33,475 nt of DNA from a bacterium HR23 (GTDB taxonomy: Bacteria; Chloroflexota; Dehalococcoidia; Lucifugimonadales; HRBIN23): positions 1 to 33,475 of the forward strand of contig BEHZ01000002.1 in assembly GCA_002923335.1 (NCBI GenBank), written 5' to 3'. The position numbers and the translations under genes are program-made. Positions 1-13,380 of the stretch are shown piece by piece. Numbering within the stretch: position 1 is the first letter of the stretch; the number at the start of each line of letters is the position of its first letter. The notes under the pieces were generated by a model that made no database searches, was not told where the DNA came from, and saw only the letters and a program-made list of their open reading frames with translations.

Positions 1-2
1 TC

Positions 3-3000
3 CTGCAAGCCACATGGGAGAAGACGTGGCCGGAGCGGGATGCCAACGGCCAGCCCGTGCGCCCCTATCGGGAGGACCTGGCGCGTCGCCTGGCGGCCGC
101 CCGCCTGGTTTTCTACAGCCGGGTGCGCCCCGGGGAGCCTCCCAGCCTGGAGAACGCCAACGCCGTTCTGGAGTCCCTTTTCTTCAACCCCCGGCGCTAT
201 GACCTGGGCCTGGCGGGGCGGTATAAACTCAACCGCCTGCTGCCCAAGCCCCTTCTGCCCGAAAGGGAATACCGCACCCTCACCCGGGAGGACATCGTAA
301 CAGCGGTGCGGTGTCTCATTCAGGTGAACACGGGGGCCTATCCGGAGGACGATATAGACGACCTGTCGAACCGGCGGGTGCGCACGGTGGGGGAGGCGGT
401 GCAGAACGCCCTGCGCCTGGGCTTCCTGCGCTTGGAGCGGGCCATCAAGGAGCGCATGAGCACGCAGGAGGAGAAGGAGGGGGCCAGCCCTACCGCCTTC
501 GTGAACTATCGCCCTGTGTATGCGGTTATCCGTGAGTTCTTCGGGAGTTCCCAACTGGCCCAGTTTATGGACCAGACCAACCCGCTGGCGGAACTGACCC
601 ACAAGCGCCGTCTCTCCGCTTTGGGGCCGGGGGGACTGTCCAGGGAGCGGGCAGGGTTTGAGGTGCGGGATGTGCACCATTCCCACTATGGGCGCATCTG
701 CCCTATTGAGACCCCCGAAGGCCCCAATGTGGGGCTGCTGGTGTCTCTGGCCACCTATGCCCGCATCAACCCCTATGGGTTCCTGGAGACTCCCTATCGG
801 AAGGTGCACCGAGAGGTCCCCAACGACGACCCGGACCTGGTGGGGCGTATCCTGCGCCAGGAGGTGCGAGACACGGACGGGAAGGTGCTGGCTTCTCCGG
901 GGCAGGTGGTTACCCCGACCCTCTTCCGGCGCCTGTCCGCTTTGCCCAAACAGCCCATCGCTGTGCGCCCCTTCGTTACCTCTCGCCCCGAGGACATCGT
1001 GTATCTCACGGCCGACCAAGAGCGGGAACTGGTTATTGCCCAGCCGAATGTGCCTGTGGACAGCAAGGGGCAACTCCTGGTAGACCGGGTAGAGGTGCGC
1101 CGAGGGGCGCACGTGACCCTGGAATCCGTTGAGCGGATTGACTATATGGATGTCTCCCCTATGCAGGTCTTCTCGGTCTCGGCGTCCCTCATCCCCTTCC
1201 TGGAGCACGACGACGCCAACCGGGCCTTGATGGGGTCCAACATGCAACGCCAGGCGGTTCCCCTTTTGGCGCCCGAAGCCCCTCTGGTGGGCACGGGGAT
1301 GGAACGGCACGTGGCTCTGGATTCCGGCCAGGTGGTGGAGGCCCAGGCGGATGGCGTGGTTACCTTCGTAGATGGCCGGCAGGTGCAGGTAACCCGCCCC
1401 GATGGGACGGTAGATACCTATCCACTGGTGAAGTTCCTGCGCACCAACCAGAGCACCTGCTTCAACCAGCGTCCTATCGTGCAGGTTGGCCAGAGGGTGC
1501 GGAAGGGCGATCCCCTGGCGGACTCCTCTTCAACCGACAGGGGATACCTGGCCCTGGGCCATAACGTGCTGGTGGCCTTTATGTCCTGGGAGGGCTACAA
1601 CTACGAGGATGCGGTCATCGTCTCTGAAGACCTGGTGCGGAAAGACAAGTTCACCTCGGTGCACATTGAGGAGTTTGAGTGTGAGGCCCGTCAGACCAAG
1701 CAGGGCGAAGAGGAGATTACCGCCGATATCCCCCAGGTGGGGGAGGAGGCACGGGCCAATCTGGATGAGAACGGGGTGGTGCGTGTGGGGGCGGAGGTGG
1801 GGCCCGGGGACATCCTGGTAGGCAAGGTAACGCCCAAAGGGGAGCAGGAGCCAACGGGGGAGGAGAAACTCTTGCGGGCCATCTTTGGGGAGAAAGCAGC
1901 GGATGTGAAGGACACCTCCCTCCGTTTGCGCCACGGGGAATGGGGCAAGGTGATCCACACCCTGGTGCTGGAGCGCAGTCAAAAGCACCCCCTGCCTCCG
2001 GGTGTGCAGAAGATGGTGAAGGTGTGGGTCGCCCAGGTGCGCAAACTTTCCGTGGGCGACAAAATGGCGGGACGCCACGGCAATAAGGGCGTGATCTCTA
2101 AAGTAACCCCCATGGAGGATATGCCCTTCCTGGACGACGGCACTCCGGTGGAGATCATCCTGAACCCCATCGGCGTGCCCAGCCGAATGAACTTGGGCCA
2201 GGTCATGGAAACCCACCTGGGGTGGGTGGCAGCCAACCTGGGCTTCCGTGCCCTGAGCCCCGTTTTCGACGGCGCCCGGGATATAGACATTGAGGACGGC
2301 TTGGCCCGGGTGTGGTTCATCCACGCTGCGGGCGCCCTGGACCAGCGCAACCTGGAGCGTCCGGTAGTGGACTGGGAGCGGGTGCGAGCCTGGCTAAAGG
2401 AGCGGGGTTACGATATGGAGCGCCTTTTCAGCGACCAGGTGCACGGCGAGGCCCGGGAGGCCTGCCTGCGCCTCTGGCTCAAGGAAGACCCTTACGCCCG
2501 GCGCTATACCACGGTAGACCCGGACAAGGCCGACTACGCCACCCTGTTGGATGAGGCGCGCCGTCTCAACCGGGAGCACCGCTTGGCACCTCCCATCCTG
2601 GGGAAAGTGCGCCTGCGGGACGGGCGCACCGGCGAATACTTTGACCAGCCCGTTACCGTGGGCTACATCTACATGATGAAACTCATCCACCTGGTGGAGG
2701 ACAAGATACACGCCCGCTCCACAGGACCCTATAGCCTTATTACCCAGCAACCCCTGGGGGGCAAGGCCCAGTTCGGAGGTCAGCGCTTCGGGGAGATGGA
2801 GGTCTGGGCCCTGGAGGCCTACAGCGCTGCCCACAATCTCCAAGAGATGCTCACCATCAAATCCGATGATGTGTCCGGCCGACAGAGGGCCTACGAGGCC
2901 ATTATCAAGGGCGAGGAGGTGGTTGAGCCGGGGGTGCCCGAATCCTTCCAGGTGCTGGTGAAGGAACTGCAGGCCTTGGGCCTGTCGGTGGAGTTGCTCA

Positions 3001-3074
3001 GTGAGGAGGAGGTGGTGCCCGCTGTGCCTGGAGGGGACGGCACTGGGGGGAAGCCCTCCCCCGTTGGCCCTTAG
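3..3074 (+). CDS. rpoB: DNA-directed RNA polymerase subunit beta (5'-truncated by window edge)
   Basis: Beta subunit of the core RNA polymerase; with beta' it forms the catalytic centre and the rifampicin pocket. The reading frame is open back to base 3, so the gene starts left of the window; about 1,023 codons are visible of a family usually 1,150-1,350 long. The rifampicin region begins at base 537 (FFGSSQLAQFMDQTNPLAEL) and keeps the Asp, His and Ser equivalent to E. coli D516, H526 and S531, which predicts rifampicin sensitivity. The catalytic-region motif SVGDKMAGRHGNKGVISKV lies near 2055-2110, and the clamp-anchoring C-terminal motif GGKAQFGGQRFGEMEVWALE near 2758-2815. It ends 72 bases before rpoC, the usual rpoBC operon. 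Identification is certain; only the start is missing. Confidence 0.98.
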   Translation: MQATWEKTWPERDANGQPVRPYREDLARRLAAARLVFYSRVRPGEPPSLENANAVLESLFFNPRRYDLGLAGRYKLNRLLPKPLLPEREYRTLTREDIVTAVRCLIQVNTGAYPEDDIDDLSNRRVRTVGEAVQNALRLGFLRLERAIKERMSTQEEKEGASPTAFVNYRPVYAVIREFFGSSQLAQFMDQTNPLAELTHKRRLSALGPGGLSRERAGFEVRDVHHSHYGRICPIETPEGPNVGLLVSLATYARINPYGFLETPYRKVHREVPNDDPDLVGRILRQEVRDTDGKVLASPGQVVTPTLFRRLSALPKQPIAVRPFVTSRPEDIVYLTADQERELVIAQPNVPVDSKGQLLVDRVEVRRGAHVTLESVERIDYMDVSPMQVFSVSASLIPFLEHDDANRALMGSNMQRQAVPLLAPEAPLVGTGMERHVALDSGQVVEAQADGVVTFVDGRQVQVTRPDGTVDTYPLVKFLRTNQSTCFNQRPIVQVGQRVRKGDPLADSSSTDRGYLALGHNVLVAFMSWEGYNYEDAVIVSEDLVRKDKFTSVHIEEFECEARQTKQGEEEITADIPQVGEEARANLDENGVVRVGAEVGPGDILVGKVTPKGEQEPTGEEKLLRAIFGEKAADVKDTSLRLRHGEWGKVIHTLVLERSQKHPLPPGVQKMVKVWVAQVRKLSVGDKMAGRHGNKGVISKVTPMEDMPFLDDGTPVEIILNPIGVPSRMNLGQVMETHLGWVAANLGFRALSPVFDGARDIDIEDGLARVWFIHAAGALDQRNLERPVVDWERVRAWLKERGYDMERLFSDQVHGEAREACLRLWLKEDPYARRYTTVDPDKADYATLLDEARRLNREHRLAPPILGKVRLRDGRTGEYFDQPVTVGYIYMMKLIHLVEDKIHARSTGPYSLITQQPLGGKAQFGGQRFGEMEVWALEAYSAAHNLQEMLTIKSDDVSGRQRAYEAIIKGEEVVEPGVPESFQVLVKELQALGLSVELLSEEEVVPAVPGGDGTGGKPSPVGP

Positions 3075-3146
3075 CCCCCTCCAGCGAGGCTACCGCCTTC
3101 CCCTGGAAAAGCCGGTTCGTCGGCAGGCGCAGAGGAGAGCGTGCCT

Positions 3147-7258
<4,112 letters not shown>

Positions 7259-7262
<4 letters not shown>

Positions 7263-8260
7263 TCCAGGAGGGCGGACTGGAGGGCGGGCAGGTCGGCGTG
7301 CTGGGCCAGCAGGTCGGCGAAACGGCGCGCCTTTTCGGGCACCCGTGCGGTTGCTAGACCCGCTACCCCCTCCAACCGCTGGAGGGCCGCCAGAGTGCTC
7401 AGGCGGGTCCACACCAGGGGGGTGCCGGTCTGCTCTGCTTCGTAGACCGTATACTGCACCGGCTCCACTCCGCCTGTAAGGACAAGGCAGGTGGTAGAGG
7501 TGGCCAGGGCAGCCAGGTGCAGGTCGGGGCGGTCGGCACGCACGACCACTGCCTTCCGGGCGTGGCGAGAGAAGACATACTGCCCCTCGTCCAACGCCCA
7601 TCCCCCGACCATAATGGCCTCCACCAGGGCGTCTCCTTTCTCCGGGTAGAGGCGTATCTCCCCCTCCACACAGCGGGCCACCTCTGCCACCGTGGGGGCA
7701 GAGAGCACTCTGTCCTCCGGCACCAGGCCCAGCACCCGGAGGCCAGCCCGTTCCAGCGCTGGGGCTATCTGGGCATGTGCCCGATGGCCGTGGTAGCGCC
7801 ACACCCAGTTCACCAGCACCCCCAGCAACCGCTGGCCGAAGTGGGAGCGGGCCGACTCCAGGTCCTCGGCCCTCAGGTCGGGACGGTAGGGGACTACCAG
7901 CACCACCCGGGCCGAGGTGGCTTCCACCAGAGCAGTGGACGCCTGTCCCTGGGAGCCCAGGAGGACGCTATCCAATCCCTCTAGGAGCAAGGGGCGGCTC
8001 CCCTGGGCCAGGGCGCGCAGGGCCTCCGTTGCCCGAGCCGGGAGCACTCCATCGGCCGGTAGGGGGGTGGGGAGGCCGTCCAAGGCAGGCGGGTCGGCAA
8101 CCAGATGGCGGAAAAAGGCGTTGTCGGCGTCCTCGGCAGAGGCGACGGGTTTGAGGGCTATGGGGGCTTTCCCGTGTCTGTGCAAGGCCAGGGCCAGCCC
8201 CGCCACCAGGGCGGTCTTCCCGCAGTGGGGGCTTGTTCCGGCAATGTAGAGCACACCCAT
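7259..8260 (-). CDS. BioD-like P-loop NTPase with DRTGG domain
   Basis: A 333-residue protein with a dethiobiotin-synthetase-like P-loop at the N-terminus (AGTSPHCGKTALVAG, residues about 7-21), a LLLEG strand near residue 92, and a C-terminal half matching the DRTGG fold (VGGWALDEGQYVF, then VVVRADRPDLHLAAL and CLVLTGG). This pairing is known from the N-terminal region of long phosphotransacetylases and from stand-alone proteins; the reaction of the stand-alone form is not established. It is last in a minus-strand operon after the epimerase gene, with a 19-base gap. GAGGTG at about 5 bases before ATG 8260 supports the start. Its stop overlaps the rpoC stop within a CTAG tetramer, so the two genes meet tail to tail without a spacer. 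The family call is firm, the function unknown. Confidence 0.82.
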
Positions 8261-8279
8261 ACTACACCTCAGTAGTATA

Positions 8280-9242
8280 CTACGCCGGCGAGGGGGATTT
8301 CCCTAGGAAGGAGGCCAGCGCCTGCTGGGCGGTGTAGCGGGGCCTCCAGCCCGTTGCCTGTTCCAGACGGCGGGTGCTCACCACAAAGGACCAGCGGATG
8401 AACGCCAGCCCTACCCGGGGCGAATTGCTCTGGAGGCGCAGGCGCCAGGTGGCCTCGGTAACGGCCTCCAGGAGGACGGCGGGGAGGCGCACAAGGGGGC
8501 GTCCCGCCATGCGGGCCAGTGCGCTCCAGGGCACCGTCCCCTCGCCGGCCAGGTTGAAGGTGCCCGTTATCGGCTCCTGGAGCAGATGCAACAAGATGGA
8601 AACCTGGTCTTCCATATGGAGGAACTGCATGGGGGGGTCGTGGCCGAGATAGGCGGGGAGGATGGGCTTGGTCAAGGCCCGTGCCACGAAGTTATCGGCA
8701 CCTGGCCCCATCACAGGACACCCCCGCAGAACTGTGGTTCGGGCGTGGGGATGCTCCTGGATCCAACGGGCAAGCACGCCTTCAGCCGAGACCTTGTCCT
8801 CGGCATACTGGAAGCCTGGGTTGGGTCGTAGCGGGGCTTCCTCTGTCAGGGGAAAGGGGTTATCTGGATGCGCTCCGTAGACGGTGGAACTGCTCAGATA
8901 GAGGACATGCCACACGCCCGCCTGAGCGCACGCCTGCAGGGTTGCCTCCAGCCCTCCGACATTGATGCGTCGGACCGCTGAACGGTCGCGTCCTGGGCGC
9001 ATCACAAAGGCGAGGGGAACGATGGCTTGGATGCCGAAGGAACGCAGAGCGCCTTCTAGAGGCCAGAGGGGCGCTTCGGCCACATCGTGTTGCAGGGGAA
9101 TAACCTTCGGAGGCATGGGGGGAAGGGGGCGCACATCCACTGCCAAGACCGTCTCTACCCACTCCTGACGGACGAGGGCGGAGACCAGGTGCCGGCCAAT
9201 GTAGCCTCCCGCCCCGGTAACGGCGATGCGAGAGGGGCGCAT
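8280..9242 (-). CDS. NAD(P)-dependent epimerase/dehydratase, extended SDR family
   Basis: An extended short-chain dehydrogenase/reductase acting on a nucleotide sugar or similar hydroxylated substrate. The Rossmann motif TGAGGYIG sits directly at the N-terminus, an acidic residue that can bind NAD ribose follows strand two (VLAVDVRPL), and the catalytic set is visible as LSSSTVYG and YAEDK (YxxxK). Length is about 320 aa, normal for the family. I chose ATG 9242, one base after the upstream gene's stop; an in-frame ATG at 9257 and a TTG at 9284 lie further upstream, and none has a strong ribosome-binding site, so translational coupling is likely. It is third in a four-gene minus-strand operon. 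The substrate cannot be told from sequence; the aldolase two genes upstream suggests carbohydrate metabolism. Confidence 0.85.
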   Translation of the reverse strand: MRPSRIAVTGAGGYIGRHLVSALVRQEWVETVLAVDVRPLPPMPPKVIPLQHDVAEAPLWPLEGALRSFGIQAIVPLAFVMRPGRDRSAVRRINVGGLEATLQACAQAGVWHVLYLSSSTVYGAHPDNPFPLTEEAPLRPNPGFQYAEDKVSAEGVLARWIQEHPHARTTVLRGCPVMGPGADNFVARALTKPILPAYLGHDPPMQFLHMEDQVSILLHLLQEPITGTFNLAGEGTVPWSALARMAGRPLVRLPAVLLEAVTEATWRLRLQSNSPRVGLAFIRWSFVVSTRRLEQATGWRPRYTAQQALASFLGKSPSPA

Positions 9243-9243
9243 G

Positions 9244-9609
9244 CTAGGAGACCACATCGGTGAAGTCAAAGGAGAGGGCGCCAAAGCCCTGCACGACGAA
9301 GCCCATGGCTACCTTATGGGTGCCCGGCTCCAGGGGGACGCCCCGCACCTTAACGATGGTGGTGCGGTTGAGGGCCAGGGTGAAGGGGCGCTCGGGTGTC
9401 ACGGCGGTGAAAGGCGTCTCCTGCCCGTCTACCGAGAAGGAGCATTGCTCCAGGGGCACCTCTTTGCCGTTGACCTTCAGGGGGAGCATCTGGCGGGCGT
9501 AGCCGGAGCCTAACTGGTTGCGCAGTTGGAACTCAAAGCCGTCGTCGGTTCGGCGCAGGCTCCCCTTGACATACAGGCGACGGAGGAGGAAGGGGGGGAT
9601 GCTCACCAT
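9244..9609 (-). CDS. Small beta-rich protein, possibly related to the DUF6379/C-glycoside deglycosidase beta-subunit fold
   Basis: A 121-residue protein with alternating hydrophobic strands and no signal peptide or membrane segment (IPPFLLRRLYVKGSLR, then LPLKVNGKEVPLE, then FTLALNRTTIVKV). The overall pattern recalls the small beta-sandwich proteins annotated as DUF6379, related to beta subunits of C-glycoside deglycosidases, but this is from memory and weak. ATG 9609 is preferred over GTG 9615 because AGGAGG lies about 5 bases before it and would overlap the GTG. That ribosome-binding site overlaps the aldolase stop codon, so the two are cotranscribed and probably coupled. The epimerase follows after one base. 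Function is unknown. Confidence 0.65.
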   Translation of the reverse strand: MVSIPPFLLRRLYVKGSLRRTDDGFEFQLRNQLGSGYARQMLPLKVNGKEVPLEQCSFSVDGQETPFTAVTPERPFTLALNRTTIVKVRGVPLEPGTHKVAMGFVVQGFGALSFDFTDVVS

Positions 9610-9618
9610 GCGCACCTC

Positions 9619-10290
9619 CTAGGTTTGACCGGGACGTTGGCGCATAATGTAGATGGCCCTTTCCGCCTCCACAGCCTCTGGGGGGAGGCAGGGGGCGTTG
9701 CCCAGCAGCCGCGCCAAGATGAATACCTGGGCGGCCCGCTCCACCAGCAGGCACACCTGCAACGCTTGCTCCAGGGAGCGACCCACTCCTACAACACCGT
9801 GGTGGCGCAAGAGCACCGCACAGCGGTCGCCCAGGGCATACACCGCCTTGTCCGCCAGGTCCTGGCTCCCGGGGAAGCCATAGGGGGCTACCTCCACCGT
9901 CCCGCCGGCATACACTACCAACTCGTCCAGGATGGGCGGTATGGCCAGTCCAGCGACGGCACAGGCACTGGCGTAGGGGGAGTGGGTGTGGACGATGGCG
10001 TGCACATCGGGGCGTGCCCGGTAGATGGCGATGTGCAGAAGGCTCTCACTGGAGGGGGGCAGGTCCCCCAATATCGCCTCCCCCTCCTCGTCAATGACGG
10101 GGATGTCTTCGGGGCGCAGAGTAAGGTAGGGGCGCTGGGTGGGGGTAATGGCCAGGAGGGTCCGGCCCTCCCGCTGGTTCACCCGCACGCTCACGTTGCC
10201 GGCGGTGCCTAGAACCAGGCCGGCCTGGAACATACTCTGGGCAGTGCGCAGCACCGCCTGGCGCTCTTCCAGCCACTCCATATCTGCCAT
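9619..10290 (-). CDS. Class II aldolase/adducin family protein (fuculose-phosphate aldolase-like)
   Basis: A zinc-dependent class II aldolase or epimerase of the FucA/AraD fold, which cleaves or epimerises a phosphorylated sugar. Metal ligands are visible as HTHSPYAS (HxH) and the later RHHGVVGVG histidine. The acid/base Glu is in PSSESLLHIAIY, and the substrate loop GTAGNVSVR is near residue 29. At 223 aa it has the usual family length. ATG 10290 has AGGA about 7 bases upstream; a second in-frame ATG at 10281 has AGGGAG 9 bases upstream and is an alternative start. It heads a minus-strand operon with the small beta-rich protein, the epimerase and the DRTGG protein. Family is clear; substrate is not. 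Confidence 0.87.
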   Translation of the reverse strand: MADMEWLEERQAVLRTAQSMFQAGLVLGTAGNVSVRVNQREGRTLLAITPTQRPYLTLRPEDIPVIDEEGEAILGDLPPSSESLLHIAIYRARPDVHAIVHTHSPYASACAVAGLAIPPILDELVVYAGGTVEVAPYGFPGSQDLADKAVYALGDRCAVLLRHHGVVGVGRSLEQALQVCLLVERAAQVFILARLLGNAPCLPPEAVEAERAIYIMRQRPGQT

Positions 10291-10388
10291 CTCCCTATCC
10301 TAGCGTTGCCGGCGGGAGGATGCAACCTCTCGGGGGTGTTTGCCGTCCTCCGGCAAGCGTGCCCTTGGGCCTTTGGGCGTGCAGGGGT

Positions 10389-10416
10389 AAAAACGGCTTC
10401 GGCGGTTAGCCGAAGC
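10389..10416 (-). terminator. Possible Rho-independent terminator (minus strand)
   Basis: An 8-bp perfect stem (GCTTCGGC / GCCGAAGC, 10396-10403 with 10409-10416, loop of 5) is followed on the minus strand by five T (10393-10389). It would stop antisense transcription out of the alaS region before the aldolase operon. No minus-strand gene lies just upstream of it, so an operator or leader role is equally possible. Confidence 0.4.
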
Positions 10417-10424
10417 GGTATGGT

Positions 10425-10453
10425 TAGACAAAAGGACGAGGCTTTGCTATACT
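10425..10453 (+). promoter_or_regulatory. Sigma-70-type promoter for alaS
   Basis: TAGACA at 10425-10430 and TATACT at 10448-10453 are separated by exactly 17 bases; each matches the housekeeping consensus at 5 of 6 positions. Transcription would start near 10460, leaving a leader of about 135 bases before the alaS ATG. Confidence 0.65.
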
Positions 10454-10491
10454 TCCAGTGGAAAGCGCAGGGAAGGGGTATCGTGTCTGTA

Positions 10492-10573
10492 GGTGCGGCG
10501 GCTACTCAGTAGGCTCCGGCACCTCGCCCCGGCACCCTCGTGGGCGGGCGCAGGTGCCCGCCCCTGCTTTTCT
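10492..10573 (+). promoter_or_regulatory. Possible attenuator in the alaS leader
   Basis: The leader holds a strong hairpin, GGGCGGGC (10542-10549) pairing with GCCCGCCC (10556-10563), followed by CTGCTTTTCT, which looks like an intrinsic terminator placed before alaS. Two copies of CCGGCACC (10516-10523 and 10529-10536) can pair with GGTGC at 10492 or with GGTGCC at 10553-10558. The second pairing would break the terminator stem, giving mutually exclusive structures. The T-box signature expected for tRNA-Ala (TGGTACC) is not present, so the ligand, if any, is unknown. Confidence 0.45.
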
Positions 10574-10595
10574 AGGCCATCTCAAGGGGGACGGC

Positions 10596-13316
10596 ATGCG
10601 CACCAGCGACGAAATCCGACGAGGCTTCTTGGACTACTTTAAGGGGAAAGGCTCCCTGGAGGTGCCTAGTTCCTCCCTTATACCGGCGGGCGACCCCACC
10701 CTCCTCTTCACCACGGCGGGGATGGTGCAGTTCAAGCCCTACTTCCTGGGCCAGGCGACGCCCCCGGCTCGTCGCCTCACCTCCTGCCAGAAGTGCTTCC
10801 GCACCACCGATATTGACTCGGTGGGCGACTATAAGCACCTTACCTTCTTTGAGATGCTGGGCAACTTCAGCGTGGGCGACTACTTTAAGAAAGAGGCCAT
10901 CGCCTGGGCGTGGGAGTTCGTTACCCTGCATATGGGTTTGCCCCCGGAACGGCTGTGGATCACCATCTACCTGGAGGACGATGAGGCCTTCCGCCTCTGG
11001 AACGAGATGGTGGGGGTGCCGGCCCACCGTATCTACCGCTACGGCCGGAAGGATAACTTTTGGGGCCCGCCGGGCCTGGAAGGCCCCTGCGGGCCCTGTA
11101 GCGAAATCCACTTTGACTACGGGGCCCACCTGGGGTGCGGCCCTCTAGCCCCCCCCGAGGAGGTGGCCCGTGCCCAAAGGGAGGGGGCCACCGTTCAGGG
11201 GTGTCATCCCAACTGCGACCGCTGTGAGCGGTTCGTGGAACTGTGGAACCTAGTGTTCATGCAGTTTTTCCAGGACAAGGGGAAGCGTCTCTCGCCCCTG
11301 CCGGCCCCCAACATAGACACCGGCATGGGCCTGGAGCGGGCTACCGCCATTCTCCAGGGCAAGCGCACCGTCTACGACACCGACATCTTCCAGCCCATCC
11401 TCCAGCGGGTGGGCGACCTGTGCGGGAAGCCCTATGGCCGGGACGCTTCTACCGACTACGCTCTGCGGGTAGTGGCGGAGCACGCCCGTGGCGCTACCTT
11501 CCTTATCGCCGACGGTGTTGTGCCGGGCAACGAGGGGAGGGGGTATGTGCTCCGGCGGATCATCCGACGGGCCATCCGCTTCGGGCGAAAGGTGGGGCTG
11601 GAGGGCCCCTTCCTGGGGGGTGTGGCCCAGGCGGTGATAGAGCGCATGGGCGGGGTATATCCCGAGTTGGTGGCCCATCGGGGCTTCATTAGCCGTGTGC
11701 TGGGCATAGAGGAGGAGCGGTTTAGCCAGGTCTACGAGGCCGGGCGCAGAATGCTGGAGGAGGCGGTGGAGGGGCTTCTCCAGCAGGCTCGTCCGGGGGA
11801 GGCGCCCCGGCCTCTGCCCGCTTCCCTGGTTTTCACCCTCTACGACACCTACGGCTTTCCCCCGGAACTGACGGAGGAGGTGGCACGGGAGCGGGGACTG
11901 CCAGGGATAGACTGGGAGGGCTTCCAACGGGAGATGGAGGCCCAGCGGGAGCGGGCACGGGCATCGTCGCCCTTCGCCGGTGGCTCCCAGGCCCGGATCT
12001 TGCTCTATGAACAGTTGGGAATACGGGGCACCCGCTTCCTCGGCTACGAGACCCTGGCCCACACCTCGGTCGTGGTGGGCATCCTGCGGGGCGACCAGAC
12101 GGTCTCCGAGGCGACACCGGGCGAGGAGGTGGAAATCGTCCTGCGGGAGACGCCCTTCTACCCTGAAGGGGGTGGCCAGGTGGGCGACCGGGGCGTTCTC
12201 CAGGGGCCGTCGGGCAAGGTGGAGGTGGTGGATACCTTCTCTCCCATCGCCGACCTGATTGTCCATCGGGGGAAGGTAGTGGAGGGGCGTATCGTTCTGG
12301 GGGACCCGGTGCAGGCCCAGGTGGACCCCCAGCACCGCCGCGATACCGCCCGCAACCACACCGCCACCCATCTTCTCCACTCCGCCCTGCGCCGGGTGCT
12401 GGGAACCCATGTGCGCCAGGCGGGCTCCCTCGTGGCCCCCGACCGTTTGCGCTTTGACTTCACCCATGTGCAGGCCCTCACCAGAGAGGAACTCCAGGCG
12501 GTGGAGCGTTTGGTGAACGAGAAGGTGCGGGAGGACCTGCCGGTGCGCAAGCGGGAGACGGCCTACCTCCAGGCCATCCAGGAGGGGGCTTTGGCCTTCT
12601 TCGGCGACAAGTATGGAGAGCGGGTGCGGGTGGTAGAGGTGGCCAACGGCGAGCGTTTCAGTCTTGAGGTGTGTGGTGGGACCCATCTGGACCGCACGGG
12701 GGAGATCGGCCTGTTCCTGGTGGTCTCGGAGTCCTCCATTGGGGCCGGGGTGCGCCGTATTGAGGCGGTGACCGGGCGGTGGGCCGAGGCCCTGGTGCGC
12801 CAGCGCCTGGATACCCTGAGCCAGGTCGCTACCCTTCTGGAGACCACTCCCGCAGAGACGCCCCAGCGCCTCCAGAGTCTGCTGGACGCCCTGGAGCAGG
12901 AACGCAAGCGGAGCAGTGCTCTGGAGCGGGAACTGGCCCGCCACCGTGCTCTCTCCCTCCTTTCCCAGGTGCAGGAGGTGGACGGGTTGAAGGTGTTGGC
13001 CGGACGTGCCGAAGCCTCTTCCGCCGAGGCCTTGCGGGAGATGGGCGACTTCCTGAAGGAGAAGATGGGGGGTGGGTTGGTGGTGCTGGGGAGCATCGTC
13101 AACGGCCGACCGCTCCTGGTGGCCATGGCTACACCCGATGCCGTTGCGCGGGGCGCCGATGCCGTAGCCGTGGTGCGGGAGGCGGCCAAGGCTATTGACG
13201 GTGGGGGTGGGGGCCGTCCCGAGATGGCCCAGGCCGGGGGCCGCCGCCCCGAAGGCCTGGACCAGGCCCTGGGGCGGGTGCCCGCCCTGGTGCGCCGTCT
13301 GCTCGGCAAGGGGTAG
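10596..13316 (+). CDS. alaS: Alanine--tRNA ligase
   Basis: Charges tRNA-Ala with alanine and edits mischarged Ser/Gly. The class II catalytic core is at the N-terminus (TSCQKCFRTTDIDSVGD, then FFEMLGNFSVGDYF; motif 3 IDTGMGLERA). The editing domain has the zinc ligands HTATHLLH and CGGTHLD. The C-terminal C-Ala domain is preceded by a coiled coil (about 12850-12960) and has a Gly-rich segment near the end. Length 906 aa is slightly above the usual 870-890. I chose ATG 10596 (AAGGGGGA upstream, family N-terminus MRTSDEIRRGFLDYF); the frame is open further upstream to 10458, but that stretch has no family similarity and lies over the promoter and leader. ruvX follows 64 bases downstream. Confidence 0.97.
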   Translation: MRTSDEIRRGFLDYFKGKGSLEVPSSSLIPAGDPTLLFTTAGMVQFKPYFLGQATPPARRLTSCQKCFRTTDIDSVGDYKHLTFFEMLGNFSVGDYFKKEAIAWAWEFVTLHMGLPPERLWITIYLEDDEAFRLWNEMVGVPAHRIYRYGRKDNFWGPPGLEGPCGPCSEIHFDYGAHLGCGPLAPPEEVARAQREGATVQGCHPNCDRCERFVELWNLVFMQFFQDKGKRLSPLPAPNIDTGMGLERATAILQGKRTVYDTDIFQPILQRVGDLCGKPYGRDASTDYALRVVAEHARGATFLIADGVVPGNEGRGYVLRRIIRRAIRFGRKVGLEGPFLGGVAQAVIERMGGVYPELVAHRGFISRVLGIEEERFSQVYEAGRRMLEEAVEGLLQQARPGEAPRPLPASLVFTLYDTYGFPPELTEEVARERGLPGIDWEGFQREMEAQRERARASSPFAGGSQARILLYEQLGIRGTRFLGYETLAHTSVVVGILRGDQTVSEATPGEEVEIVLRETPFYPEGGGQVGDRGVLQGPSGKVEVVDTFSPIADLIVHRGKVVEGRIVLGDPVQAQVDPQHRRDTARNHTATHLLHSALRRVLGTHVRQAGSLVAPDRLRFDFTHVQALTREELQAVERLVNEKVREDLPVRKRETAYLQAIQEGALAFFGDKYGERVRVVEVANGERFSLEVCGGTHLDRTGEIGLFLVVSESSIGAGVRRIEAVTGRWAEALVRQRLDTLSQVATLLETTPAETPQRLQSLLDALEQERKRSSALERELARHRALSLLSQVQEVDGLKVLAGRAEASSAEALREMGDFLKEKMGGGLVVLGSIVNGRPLLVAMATPDAVARGADAVAVVREAAKAIDGGGGGRPEMAQAGGRRPEGLDQALGRVPALVRRLLGKG

Positions 13317-13380
13317 GGGCCTGTGCACGCTTGCAAGAACGCCCTGCTCGTGTTATCCCTACCCGGGAGGCGGTAACCTT

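Noticed and set aside
8272..8283. Perfect palindrome GTAGTATACTAC between the epimerase and DRTGG genes
   Set aside because: It is only 12 bases, there is no T run, and it overlaps the epimerase stop inside an operon; likely chance.
10338..10358. TTGCCG-TCCTC-CGGCAA inverted repeat before the aldolase operon
   Set aside because: The 6-bp stem is too short to separate from GC-rich background; no promoter could be aligned to it.
10460..10595. T-box riboswitch before alaS
   Set aside because: The tRNA-Ala T-box core TGGTACC is not there; the nearest sequence is CGGCACC. Kept only as an unspecified attenuator candidate.
11250..13328. 692-codon open frame on the minus strand inside alaS
   Set aside because: Same reason: fully antisense to alaS, with shadow composition and no domain.
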